A stretch of 14,246 bases of DNA from Oscillospiraceae bacterium (GCA_017440445.1 JAFSHE010000231.1:1-14246); one strand, 5' to 3'; numbered from the stretch's first letter, positions 5,497 to 13,080 are shown. Notes: a model not told the origin generated them from the sequence alone. Translations and numbers: made by a program.

Positions 5497-7761
5497 TTAT
5501 ACTTTTTTCAGAACTACTGCGGAATATGCTCCGCCCACACCCGCTGCAGCAGCAAGGATGTACTTGTAGTTGTTACCCGCTTCGGAAAGCAGCTTAGCCG
5601 CATGAGCTACCTGCGCAGTTGCCGCTGCCGCTCTTGCTTCGCCTATGCTCTCACGCACGGAGATGGTGTCGATATCACCAAGCAGCTCAGCATATACGGA
5701 GCTTTCCAGTGTATCAACGCTCTTGTTTCCGTTGGCAAAACCGCAGACTGCATCTATATCGGAGGGAGCGATGCCCGCCTCAGCGCATGCCTGAAGGATA
5801 GCACGCTTAAGCGCATCCTCAGAGCCTGTCAGATGTCCGAATTCCACTGCCTGATGTGCAACGCCGCAGCCAACTATCTCGGCGTACTTTTCAGAGCCGC
5901 ATGCGTCTGCTCTTTCCTCTGTTTCCAGTACGAGAGACACAGAGCCTTCGCCAAGTCTGAAGCTCTTTTCATCCTCTGCAGTGTAGCCGAGCTTTTCGTA
6001 CAGCTCGTAGGTAACATCGGTATTTTCGTCTGTACCCGCTGCAACCATGATGGATTCCTCGCCGCTGTGAAGTACGTCAACAGCATAGCATACGCTCTGG
6101 ATACCCGCCTGAATTCCGTTTGCCACAGTTACATTGTAGCCCTTTATTCCTGCGAAGATACTGAAGTATCCGCCTGCTGCATTGTATACGGTATTCGGGA
6201 AGCTGAAAGCGCTGCCGTTTGCAGTGCCGTTTTCTATGGTGTTCTTCTGGAAACCAACTATCTCGGTCATGGGACCGTCTGCTGTACCGATTATGATACC
6301 GATATCATTCTCGTTGCTTTCGTTGATGGTTATTCCCGCATCCGCAAGCGCTCTCATACCCGAGATGAGCTGAAGCTGACTGAAACGGTCAAGCTTGCGG
6401 TAGAATGCCATCTTGATACCATGCTCCTTGTAGTCATCGCCTGTTATCTCACAGCGCAGACCCTTTCCGCTCTCGGCGGAGGTGCCGACAAGTTCGCCTA
6501 TACCCGTAACAAAGATACGCTGCTTGTTGGTGTTGTCAGGGATATCGTGGGGCTGCTTTGCGAATACGATGCTCGCATTGTTTCCGCCGAATGCAAAGGA
6601 GTTGGAAACAGCGTAGTTAACTGCTTTTTCACGCTTTGTATTGGGAACAAAATCTATCGCTCCTGCCTTTTCCCTGAGCTGCTTAAGATGCTCAGGCTCG
6701 TAGCCGATAGTGGGGGGGATGATATCCTCCGTCACAGCCTTTACAGTAAGTACAGCCTCGATAGAGCCTGCCGCACCAAGACAGTGACCTGTCATAGATT
6801 TTGTGGAGCTTACCGAAAGATGGTCGTTTCCGTCGAAAAGCGTATGCAGAGAAAGGAACTCTGCCTCGTCGTTCTTTGCTGTACCTGTTCCGTGAGCGTT
6901 TATGTAGTCGATATCTGTGAAATCAAGACCGGAGTTCTTTATCGCACGCTTGATGGCGCTCATCTGACCCTCTCCGTCAGGACGGGGAGCGGTGATGTGG
7001 TGCGCATCGGAGCTTACACCGCCACCGAGGACTTCACAGTATATCTTTGCGCCTCTTGCCACAGCATGCTCGTAGCTCTCGATAATGAGAATACCTGCAC
7101 CCTCACCAAGGGAGATGCCGTTGCTCTGATTGAAAGGAGAGCAGGCATCGGCAGCCAGTGCGTGCAGTGCATGGAAACCGCTGTACGCAAGCGAGGAGAA
7201 GCTGTCTGAGCCACCTGCTGCGAAAGCGTCAGCCTTGCCGCTGCGGATAAGGTCACATGCATAAGAAAGGCTCATAGTACCTGCTGCACATGCGTTTACG
7301 ATATTGGCTGTAACACCATTGAGTGAAAAGTGCTTTGCAACATTATTTGCAATAGCAGATGCGGGCATTTTAAGGATATCAGCTGTTTTTCCGCCGCCGT
7401 TTTTAAGCTCGTCGGTGTAGTATTTGTCGATGCTTGCCGCACCGCCTACGCAGTTACCGATGATAACGCCTATACGGTTGGAGTCAAAGGCTTCAGCGGA
7501 AAAGCCTGCGTCTGCAAGCGCCTCTCCTGCGGCCTTTATGCAGAGCAGAGAGGAGCGGTCGTAATCCTCAGAGGAAAGCTCCTCGGACTTCATAGCGACC
7601 TCTGCGCCCTTGTGAGCATAACAGTCTGCGGTGTCAACAGAGGTCACCTCACGGATGCCTGTGACGCCGTTTATCGCAGCGCTCCAGCATTTATCTGTAC
7701 TTTCACCGAGTGCGCAGACAAGTCCCAGACCTGTTACAACGCATCTTCTGTTGTTGTCCAT
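5497..7761 (-). CDS. Fused ketosynthase / ketosynthase-like (KS-CLF type) protein
   Basis: This 754-residue protein holds two tandem beta-ketoacyl-ACP synthase domains. The first (about 1-403) is a complete FabF-like enzyme for decarboxylative condensation. It has nucleophile Cys158 in VNACAAGT, His290 in NAHGTGT, Lys321 and His326 in KSMTGH, and the closing SFAFGGNN (388-395). After a roughly 12-residue linker, a shorter second domain (about 414-754) keeps the fold markers VTGIG, ADAGI, AAGTDEN and GEG. It lacks the triad: NGIQAG replaces NACAAG, Phe and Ala replace HG in the first His motif, and Ala aligns with the second His. This pattern fits a chain-length factor fused to its ketosynthase; the two are usually separate proteins. 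The frame is open throughout with no sign of frameshift. The start ATG lies two bases after the ACP stop, with GGGAGAA upstream. Confidence 0.92.
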   Translation of the reverse strand: MDNNRRCVVTGLGLVCALGESTDKCWSAAINGVTGIREVTSVDTADCYAHKGAEVAMKSEELSSEDYDRSSLLCIKAAGEALADAGFSAEAFDSNRIGVIIGNCVGGAASIDKYYTDELKNGGGKTADILKMPASAIANNVAKHFSLNGVTANIVNACAAGTMSLSYACDLIRSGKADAFAAGGSDSFSSLAYSGFHALHALAADACSPFNQSNGISLGEGAGILIIESYEHAVARGAKIYCEVLGGGVSSDAHHITAPRPDGEGQMSAIKRAIKNSGLDFTDIDYINAHGTGTAKNDEAEFLSLHTLFDGNDHLSVSSTKSMTGHCLGAAGSIEAVLTVKAVTEDIIPPTIGYEPEHLKQLREKAGAIDFVPNTKREKAVNYAVSNSFAFGGNNASIVFAKQPHDIPDNTNKQRIFVTGIGELVGTSAESGKGLRCEITGDDYKEHGIKMAFYRKLDRFSQLQLISGMRALADAGITINESNENDIGIIIGTADGPMTEIVGFQKNTIENGTANGSAFSFPNTVYNAAGGYFSIFAGIKGYNVTVANGIQAGIQSVCYAVDVLHSGEESIMVAAGTDENTDVTYELYEKLGYTAEDEKSFRLGEGSVSLVLETEERADACGSEKYAEIVGCGVAHQAVEFGHLTGSEDALKRAILQACAEAGIAPSDIDAVCGFANGNKSVDTLESSVYAELLGDIDTISVRESIGEARAAAATAQVAHAAKLLSEAGNNYKYILAAAAGVGGAYSAVVLKKV

Positions 7762-7763
7762 GA

Positions 7764-8009
7764 TTATTCTCCCATGTTCTCCTCAACGAACTTTGTGAGG
7801 GTCTCGATAGTCTGGAAATTCTCTCTTGCTGCGCCTGTCATCTGTACACCGAACAGGTTATCGATACCTGCAATGATCTCGATGGAGTCGATAGAGTCAA
7901 GTCCGATATCGTCGCCGAATAGCTCAGATGTGTACTCCAGCTCGTCAGCGGGGATTCTGAGGTTCTCAACCAGCATAGCCTTGATCTTTTCTGCAATTTC
8001 GATGTTCAT
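7764..8009 (-). CDS. Acyl carrier protein
   Basis: This 81-residue acidic four-helix carrier protein holds the growing chain as a thioester. The phosphopantetheine site is Ser39 in GLDSIDSIE, a variant of the DSL motif. Its length and the helix 1 and helix 3 patterns (IAEKIKAMLVENL, IETLTKFVEENMG) are typical of ACPs. The start has AGAGGT eight bases upstream. It lies 59 bases after the acyltransferase and two bases before the ketosynthase fusion, so it is very probably the dedicated carrier of this pathway and the client of the phosphopantetheinyl transferase in the same operon. Confidence 0.93.
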   Translation of the reverse strand: MNIEIAEKIKAMLVENLRIPADELEYTSELFGDDIGLDSIDSIEIIAGIDNLFGVQMTGAARENFQTIETLTKFVEENMGE

Positions 8010-8068
8010 AGTAAATACCTCTCATTATTTCATTTATTTCTGCGGATTTTCCGCTTGTTTACCTGTTT

Positions 8069-8752
8069 TTAGTCAGAATAGCTCTCCTCGTACACAGGGA
8101 GCTTACCGTACTGCTTTTCAAGCTTGCCGTAAAGGCGCTTTACCTCAGCTTCTGCCTGCTGAGCAAGCTGTCTTGCATATTTTGAATGACGCATATCCTT
8201 GGGACAGCGGCTTTCGATGGGCGAGCCGATAAGTATCTTCTGCCTTTTGCCGAATACCATGTCATATTCGCCGTATATTGCGCAAGGAACTATCACTGCG
8301 CCGGTTGAGGCTGAAAGCAGTGCAGCTCCGGGCTTGAACTGCTGCATTTTTCCCTCACGTGCGATCCCGCCTTCGGGGAATATTATCATTGAGCCGCCGC
8401 TTTTGATGTAATTCTCGGCGTTTATGTACCAGTCAGCGTCTGCTCCGCTAAGGTCGATAGGCATGCATCTGCACCACTTTATCATCGTGCCGACGCCCTT
8501 TTTTTCAAACCAGCGCTTTACAACGAGGACATAAGGCTTATATCTGTCAAGTACTGCACCCGTAAAAGCTCCGTCAAAATGACTTGTGTGATTGGCAACA
8601 AATACGGCGGAAGTTCCTGTCAGCATCTTCTTAACTGATTTATCCTCCCATATCACCTTAGGGCGAAACAGAAAATATGCTGTACACTTTATAACGCCCT
8701 GAAAGAACTTTCCCCACAGGGACTGCTTCAGCGGCTGGGTATCACTGCTCAT
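8069..8752 (-). CDS. PlsC-like 1-acylglycerol-3-phosphate acyltransferase family protein
   Basis: This 227-residue membrane-associated acyltransferase is the first gene of the operon. The catalytic Hx4D motif is NHTSHFD (residues 54-60). The acceptor-binding motif FPEGG (125-129) replaces the common FPEGT, and VPCAIYG (155-161) is the fourth conserved block. A hydrophobic stretch near residues 18-34 may anchor it to the membrane. The family moves acyl groups from acyl-ACP or acyl-CoA to lysophosphatidate or related hydroxyl acceptors. In this operon it would transfer the product of the ketosynthase line to a lipid or glycerol acceptor, as acyltransferases do in aryl polyene clusters. The start has AAAGGAG eight bases upstream. 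A second housekeeping plsC elsewhere is expected but cannot be seen here. Confidence 0.9.
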   Translation of the reverse strand: MSSDTQPLKQSLWGKFFQGVIKCTAYFLFRPKVIWEDKSVKKMLTGTSAVFVANHTSHFDGAFTGAVLDRYKPYVLVVKRWFEKKGVGTMIKWCRCMPIDLSGADADWYINAENYIKSGGSMIIFPEGGIAREGKMQQFKPGAALLSASTGAVIVPCAIYGEYDMVFGKRQKILIGSPIESRCPKDMRHSKYARQLAQQAEAEVKRLYGKLEKQYGKLPVYEESYSD

Positions 8753-8794
8753 TTGTGTTTCTCCTTTCAGTGTTTATGTGATCTCGCATTGATA

Positions 8795-8824
8795 ATTATA
8801 CTATAATAAAGCAAAGAAATTCAA
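8795..8824 (-). promoter_or_regulatory. Promoter of the seven-gene lipid operon
   Basis: On the minus strand, TTGAAT (8824-8819) and a consensus TATAAT (8800-8795) are 18 bases apart. This predicts a start near 8788 and a 5' leader of about 36 bases. It is the only clear sigma-A-type promoter seen before the acyltransferase. Confidence 0.7.
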
Positions 8825-8950
8825 TGGACATAACGCTACAACTCGTCCTAAAAGGGTCAAAGTGTTGCGTAAATGTATATTATTGATATTTTGTTAAAGA
8901 ATATTCTGTCAAAAATGCCAAATGAGTAATAATAAATACTAAAAAATTGG

Positions 8951-8987
8951 CAATAACAACAAAAACCGCCGCTGTGATAGCGGCGGT
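8951..8987 (-). terminator. Terminator of the Na/phosphate cotransporter gene
   Basis: Perfect 9-bp arms ACCGCCGCT (8965-8973) and AGCGGCGGT (8979-8987) enclose GTGAT. On the minus strand TTTTGTTGTTATTG follows. It lies 22 bases after the transporter stop. Confidence 0.9.
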
Positions 8988-9009
8988 GATGTTATTCAGA
9001 TATTGCGTA

Positions 9010-10782
9010 TTATTTGGATGTGGGCAGTGCGTATTTTTTCTTGTACTGGTCAAAGCTTGTCATGAATTCAGAGTCGCTGTCACGCTTAAGTTCATTCATG
9101 TATTCGTGCGTATCCATGTTGTTTTCCTTGACCTGGATCATGCATACTGCGATGTTGGAGCAGTGATCGGATACACGCTCAAGATTTGTCAGAAGGTCAG
9201 ACAGGATAAAACCAAGCTCTACCGTACACTTGCCTTCACGCAGACGCTCGATGTGGCGGCTCTTAAGGTCGGTGCGAAGGTCATCGATAACATCCTCAAG
9301 AGGCTCTACCTGCTTTGCAAGACTGATATCGTTGTTGACAAATGCCTCGATAGTCTTGTCAAGTATCTCACTGACAGCGTTCTTGATAACCTCTATCTCA
9401 GCCTCAGCATCAGCGGAGAACTTTATCTTCTTCTGATACATCTCCTCTGCTGCCTCAACTACGTTTACGGCATGGTCGGAGATTCGTTCAAGATCTCCGA
9501 TGGTGTGCAGCAGCTTGGAAACAACACGGCTGTCATGCTCGGAAAGATCCTTGGAGCTGATGTTCAGCAGATAGGAGCCGATCTTATCCTCGTAGATATC
9601 GATAGTATTCTCATTTTCAACGATATCCATCGTTTTCTTTTGATCATAGGTGGTAAGGACATCCAGCGAGTTGAATATGGTCTTGCGTGTGAGCTTTGCC
9701 ATCCTGATAGCAACATTTCTGACCTGCTCGATTGCAACAGAGGGAGTTTTGAGCAGACGCTCGTCCAGCAGGGGGATCTTGCTGTCGTCCTCTTCTGCAT
9801 TGGGATCGTCGCGTATGATAAGCTCTGCAAGCTTTTCGATCTGCTTTGTAAAAGGCAGGAACAGCAGAGTTGCAAGAACGTTGAAGGCTGTATGGATAAC
9901 AGGTATGCTCGTTCCCTCCAGAGGAAGCTCCATGAAGGAGAAGTTGATAAATGCGTTGAGCAGATAGAACAGTGACAGGAACACCACCGTACCGAGTATA
10001 TTGAACAATAGATGAACTACTGCTACGCGCTTAGCACTCTTGTTTGCACCAATGGAGGAGATAAGAGCGGTAACACAGGTACCGATATTCTGTCCGAGCA
10101 GGATAGGAAGTGCTGTAGCATGTGTGACCTTTCCTGTGGAGGTTGCGACCGCCTGAAGAATGCCGACGGAAGCGGAGGAGGACTGGATAACGGCTGTCAG
10201 CACTGCACCTGCGATAACACCGAGAACAGGGTTAGAGAACATTACCATCAGCTGACCGAACTGCTCGTTATCTTTAAGCCCCGAAACAGCAGCGGACATA
10301 GCGTCCATACCGAACATCAGTACTGCAAAGCCGAGAAGTATCGTTGCGATATTGTGTTTCTTGTCGGATTTAGAGAACATGGTAAGTCCTATACCGATGA
10401 TAGCCAGTATAGGTGTGAAAGAGGAGGGCTTCAGCAGCTGTACGAAGATGTTATCTCCGTCCAGCGCAGTAAGGCTTAAAAGCCATGCTGTCATCGTTGT
10501 ACCAATGTTTGCGCCCATGATAACGCCGATAGCCTGTCTGAGCTTCATGATACCTGAGTTTACAAAGCCTACCAGCATAACGGTCGTTGCGGACGATGAC
10601 TGTATTACTGCGGTAACACCTGCGCCCAGAAGAACACCCTTTATGGGGTTTGATGTCATTTTTTCAAGAAGCTTTTCAAGCTTACCGCCTGCAAGCTTTT
10701 CCAGTGCGGCACTAAGCGTGTTCATTCCGAAAAGGAACATCGCAAGACCGCCGATGAGGGATAAAACGTCAAATAGATCCAT
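9010..10782 (-). CDS. Na/phosphate cotransporter with C-terminal PhoU domain
   Basis: This 590-residue NptA/YjbB-type protein is expected to move phosphate with sodium across the inner membrane. The N-terminal half carries about eight to nine helices and the two inverted Na/Pi repeats, each marked by QSSSA (residues 61-65 and 200-204) followed by a GANIGT or GQNIGT motif. From about residue 340 to 570 a helical PhoU-type domain has the paired motifs DLERISDH and NLERVSDH, which bind metal and link transport to phosphate status. The ATG at 10782 is chosen over the upstream start at 10809: AGGAG lies eight bases before it, and MDLFDVLSLIGGLAMFLFGM is the family's N-terminus. It is monocistronic, with its own promoter, terminator and Pho-box-like array. 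The direction of transport (uptake or export) is not decided by sequence. Confidence 0.93.
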   Translation of the reverse strand: MDLFDVLSLIGGLAMFLFGMNTLSAALEKLAGGKLEKLLEKMTSNPIKGVLLGAGVTAVIQSSSATTVMLVGFVNSGIMKLRQAIGVIMGANIGTTMTAWLLSLTALDGDNIFVQLLKPSSFTPILAIIGIGLTMFSKSDKKHNIATILLGFAVLMFGMDAMSAAVSGLKDNEQFGQLMVMFSNPVLGVIAGAVLTAVIQSSSASVGILQAVATSTGKVTHATALPILLGQNIGTCVTALISSIGANKSAKRVAVVHLLFNILGTVVFLSLFYLLNAFINFSFMELPLEGTSIPVIHTAFNVLATLLFLPFTKQIEKLAELIIRDDPNAEEDDSKIPLLDERLLKTPSVAIEQVRNVAIRMAKLTRKTIFNSLDVLTTYDQKKTMDIVENENTIDIYEDKIGSYLLNISSKDLSEHDSRVVSKLLHTIGDLERISDHAVNVVEAAEEMYQKKIKFSADAEAEIEVIKNAVSEILDKTIEAFVNNDISLAKQVEPLEDVIDDLRTDLKSRHIERLREGKCTVELGFILSDLLTNLERVSDHCSNIAVCMIQVKENNMDTHEYMNELKRDSDSEFMTSFDQYKKKYALPTSK

Positions 10783-10851
10783 AATCATTTCTCCTGTAAT
10801 TTTTAGCAATCTTTCTTTATTGCATTGTCTTTCACTTTCGCAATCAAATTC

Positions 10852-10880
10852 ATTATACAGGATTTTTCGATAAATGTATA
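10852..10880 (-). promoter_or_regulatory. Promoter of the Na/phosphate cotransporter gene
   Basis: On the minus strand a consensus TATAAT (10857-10852) lies 17 bases after TATACA (10880-10875). It predicts a start near 10845 and a leader of about 60 bases. A further TATATT (10940-10935) lies closer to the Pho-box-like array and could be a second, PhoP-dependent -10 box. Confidence 0.6.
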
Positions 10881-10979
10881 GTAGTTTTTACAAAACTTTT
10901 ATTTTTCCGCATTATTTATAATTTACCGTTACTAAATATAGCTGGTTTCTGTTGATTTTGCAGATACTTGATGCACCAA

Positions 10980-11007
10980 TGTAAAGTCTGTGTAAAAAGT
11001 ATGTAAA
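10980..11007 (-). promoter_or_regulatory. Triple Pho-box-like array before the phosphate transporter
   Basis: On the minus strand three identical TTTACA hexamers lie at 11007-11002, 10996-10991 and 10985-10980, with exact five-base spacers. This 11-base period and the TT(A/C/T)ACA half-site are the known layout of PhoP binding sites in Bacillus. The next gene downstream encodes a phosphate transporter, so sequence and context agree. The array lies about 100 bases before the consensus promoter and 39 bases before an alternative TATATT. It abuts the terminator stem of the preceding gene. Confidence 0.6.
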
Positions 11008-11027
11008 GCCGTCCGCTTTCGGACGGC
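10993..11027 (-). terminator. Terminator of the M23 peptidase gene
   Basis: Perfect 8-bp arms GCCGTCCG (11008-11015) and CGGACGGC (11020-11027) enclose CTTT and lie seven bases after the stop. On the minus strand TTTACATACTTTTTA follows. The U-rich tract overlaps the Pho-box-like array. Confidence 0.8.
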
Positions 11028-11033
11028 AGCAGC

Positions 11034-11777
11034 TTATTCGGATACGGGGCTTTCAATAACGGAAACGGGGTCTATCCAGTTTCCGCCCTGTTTTACCCCG
11101 AGGTGAAGATGCGGCTCCTGCAATATCTCTGCCTGACAGGTGTCGGAGGTCTTGCCTATCTCCTCTCCTTCACGGATGGTCTGTCCCGTTTTGATGTTAA
11201 GCTCTTTGGCAAGGCCGCAGTAGTGGACTTCAAGTCCGTTGGTCTGGTCAACGACTACGCAGACACCCCACAGAGGGTCCTCGGTTATCTCCTTGACCAC
11301 GCCCTCTGACATGGACTTTACGGGAGTACCAAGAGGACAGAGGATATCACAGCCATCGTGTGTTTTCCATACACCGAGGGTCTCGGATTTTACTAGCTCC
11401 CCGTTTGAGAAGGGATGCGACACCTCGCCTTCAACAGGCATGATATTGTGTGCATTTGATACAACTGGTTTGTTTACCTGCTCAGCAGGCTGAGATTCCT
11501 CGGGAGTATCTGCGTTTGCTTCTTTTGCATCTGTCTGCCTGGACTTATCCTCGTCTTTGGGGATATCGTCTTTGGAATTGCTTGCGGGGACGTCACTTCC
11601 ATCGTTCTGCTCAAATACCCATGTGTTATTGTGGGATGTGTCGGATTCAGTAGGAGTAAGGCGGTTCATGGTACGGTTGTATGCCGTAAGCGAGGCGATG
11701 CTTACAGCCGCAACGCCGAGAACAACGGCGATCGCCATACCCTTGCCTGCGGGGAGTGTTTTTCTTGACTTTTTCAT
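11034..11777 (-). CDS. Membrane-anchored M23 endopeptidase, SpoIIQ-like
   Basis: This 247-residue protein has a basic N-terminus, one membrane helix (about 13-32), a long polar acidic linker (about 40-108) and an extracellular LytM domain (about 112-242). The zinc motifs are intact: His140 and Asp144 in HDGCD, and HLH with His223 and His225. His185 in VHYCG is a further active-site candidate. Such enzymes cut peptidoglycan cross-bridges. The block ending TLGVWKTHDGCDI, preceded by MPVEGEVSHPFSNGE, resembles clostridial SpoIIQ, which keeps the zinc site that Bacillus SpoIIQ has lost. A vegetative cell-wall hydrolase is the alternative. The ATG at 11777 is used because AAAGGA lies eight bases upstream and MKKSRK is a normal membrane-protein start; the frame upstream to 11834 has no such support. 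No SpoIIIAH partner is visible in the window. Confidence 0.85.
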   Translation of the reverse strand: MKKSRKTLPAGKGMAIAVVLGVAAVSIASLTAYNRTMNRLTPTESDTSHNNTWVFEQNDGSDVPASNSKDDIPKDEDKSRQTDAKEANADTPEESQPAEQVNKPVVSNAHNIMPVEGEVSHPFSNGELVKSETLGVWKTHDGCDILCPLGTPVKSMSEGVVKEITEDPLWGVCVVVDQTNGLEVHYCGLAKELNIKTGQTIREGEEIGKTSDTCQAEILQEPHLHLGVKQGGNWIDPVSVIESPVSE

Positions 11778-11840
11778 GCGGTCATTCCTTTCATGATCAT
11801 GATTATGGACCGATCCGTTTCTATATAGGATCACGAAAGT

Positions 11841-11868
11841 ATTTTTACCTGTTTTTCCGTAAATATGC
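11841..11868 (-). promoter_or_regulatory. Candidate forespore-type (sigma-F/G-like) promoter
   Basis: On the minus strand GCATA (11868-11864), 14 bases, then GGTAAAAAT (11849-11841) resembles the sigma-F pattern GYATA plus GGnnAnAnT. The spacer is one base shorter than the 15 I recall as typical. The site is about 65 bases before the M23 gene. No convincing sigma-A promoter was found in this interval. Confidence 0.3.
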
Positions 11869-11950
11869 AGAATATATTTCGGATAAGAAAACTATTGCGG
11901 AAAGCTGATTGTTGTGGTACAATTATAATATTATATCAGGGAGGTGCGGA

Positions 11951-13072
11951 ATGATACGCATAGCGCAGATACTTGGAAAAATGAACGGCGGCGGCGCGGA
12001 GCAGGTGGTACTCAACTATTATAATGCAATAGATCGTGAGAATGTGCAGTTTGATTTTTTCTTGTTCAAGGGGTCGACCTGTGTCCCGGTCGAGGAGATA
12101 AAGGCGATGGGCGGAAGGCTGTTTGTACTCCCTACGTTAAAGTATCCATTCAGATATATGAAAACGCTTAAAAAGTTACTTTCGGAAAACGGATACGATA
12201 TCGTGCATTGTCATCTCAGTACCTTGTCATTTCCTGCGCTGCGTGCAGCGAAAAAGGCAGGAGTAAGGGTAAGGATACTTCACAATCATAGCACATCAGG
12301 CGGTGCGAGGGAAGTGCTGCGCAACTTCGCAAAGCAGCTGTTCAAGCCGGTTGCCAAGCATTATGCCACTGAATATTTTGCATGTTCGGGTCTTGCGGCT
12401 AAATGGATGTATGGAGCGAAGCCGCAGTGTGGTCTTACTGAAAGCGCTCCTCCTGTAAAGATAGTGCGGGTAATGAAAAATGCCATTGATACAGAAAAAT
12501 TCTCTTACAATGAAAAAAAGCGCAGCGAGGTGAGAGGGGAGTTCAGGATAGCAGGTAAGACGCTTGTATTCGGACACATCGGACGCTTCTGTCCGCAGAA
12601 AAATCAGATGTTCCTTATTGATGTATTCATCGAGATATTGAAGCAGCATAAGAACTCTGTGCTGATAATGGCAGGCGAGGGCGAGGACAAGGAACTGATA
12701 AAGGCGAGAGTCATCGCCGCAGGAATACAGGATAAGGTGATTTTCGCAGGACAGCGCAGCGACCCCGACAGGCTTTACAGCGCATTTGACTGCTTTTTGC
12801 TCCCGTCAAACTATGAGGGGCTTCCTGTCGTTGGAGTAGAAGCGCAGTGTGCGGGATTGTATTGTCTTTTCTCTGATAAGATAACACGTGAAGCGAAGAT
12901 ATCCGACAGTGTTCAGTATATGAGTCTAAAGACCTCTCCCGAGGACTGGGCGTGTGCGGCTATAAGCTTTGCAAAGCTAAGAAACAAGAACGGTGTGCAT
13001 CAGGTCGTTGCCGCAGGATACGATATCAATGCAGCGGCAAAGGAGCTTGAGCAGTATTACCTCAGCCTTTGA
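11951..13072 (+). CDS. Glycosyltransferase family 4 (EPS/cell-surface type)
   Basis: This 373-residue cytoplasmic GT-B-fold enzyme transfers a sugar from a nucleotide donor to a lipid or polysaccharide acceptor, with retention of configuration. The N-terminal domain opens with IAQILGKMNGGGAEQVV, where the Gly-rich loop (residues 13-15) contacts the donor. The C-terminal domain has GHIGRFCPQKNQ (208-219) and the Ex7E motif (Glu289 and Glu297 in YEGLPVVGVEAQ) typical of GT4. The start ATG at 11951 has AGGGAGG six bases upstream; the frame extends upstream to 11909 only by chance. A TATAAT lies at 11924-11929 but has no good -35, so its promoter is uncertain. It stands alone between two units and ends before a strong terminator. 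Neither the sugar nor the acceptor can be told. Confidence 0.92.
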   Translation: MIRIAQILGKMNGGGAEQVVLNYYNAIDRENVQFDFFLFKGSTCVPVEEIKAMGGRLFVLPTLKYPFRYMKTLKKLLSENGYDIVHCHLSTLSFPALRAAKKAGVRVRILHNHSTSGGAREVLRNFAKQLFKPVAKHYATEYFACSGLAAKWMYGAKPQCGLTESAPPVKIVRVMKNAIDTEKFSYNEKKRSEVRGEFRIAGKTLVFGHIGRFCPQKNQMFLIDVFIEILKQHKNSVLIMAGEGEDKELIKARVIAAGIQDKVIFAGQRSDPDRLYSAFDCFLLPSNYEGLPVVGVEAQCAGLYCLFSDKITREAKISDSVQYMSLKTSPEDWACAAISFAKLRNKNGVHQVVAAGYDINAAAKELEQYYLSL

Positions 13073-13080
13073 GATTACGC

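Noticed and set aside
5497..6520. The second ketosynthase domain as a pseudogene or assembly fusion
   Set aside because: The frame is unbroken over 341 residues, fold-level motifs are kept, and only catalytic residues are changed. This fits a selected non-catalytic partner better than decay.
5602..7209. A 535-codon open frame on the plus strand, antisense to the ketosynthase fusion
   Set aside because: It lies wholly opposite a gene with unmistakable ketosynthase motifs, has a Cys-rich composition typical of antisense reading, no ribosome site and no family motif.
8042..8054. Short stem GCGGA/TCCGC between acyltransferase and ACP
   Set aside because: Five base pairs with no U-run; too small to call a terminator or regulatory element.
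7330..8232. A 300-codon plus-strand frame across the ketosynthase start, the ACP and the acyltransferase end
   Set aside because: It crosses three genuine minus-strand genes and has no start signals or recognisable domain.
8916..8952. Inverted repeat TGCCAA / TTGGCA upstream of the lipid operon
   Set aside because: The arms are only six to seven bases with a long AT-rich loop, downstream of the transporter terminator; it is not distinguishable from chance.
8947..9975. A 342-codon plus-strand frame antisense to the Na/phosphate cotransporter
   Set aside because: It starts in the terminator region, has no ribosome site, and is explained by the codon bias of the transporter on the other strand.
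11924..11929. TATAAT before the glycosyltransferase as its promoter
   Set aside because: No -35 at an acceptable distance, and the predicted start would leave almost no leader before the ribosome site, so it was not listed as a feature.
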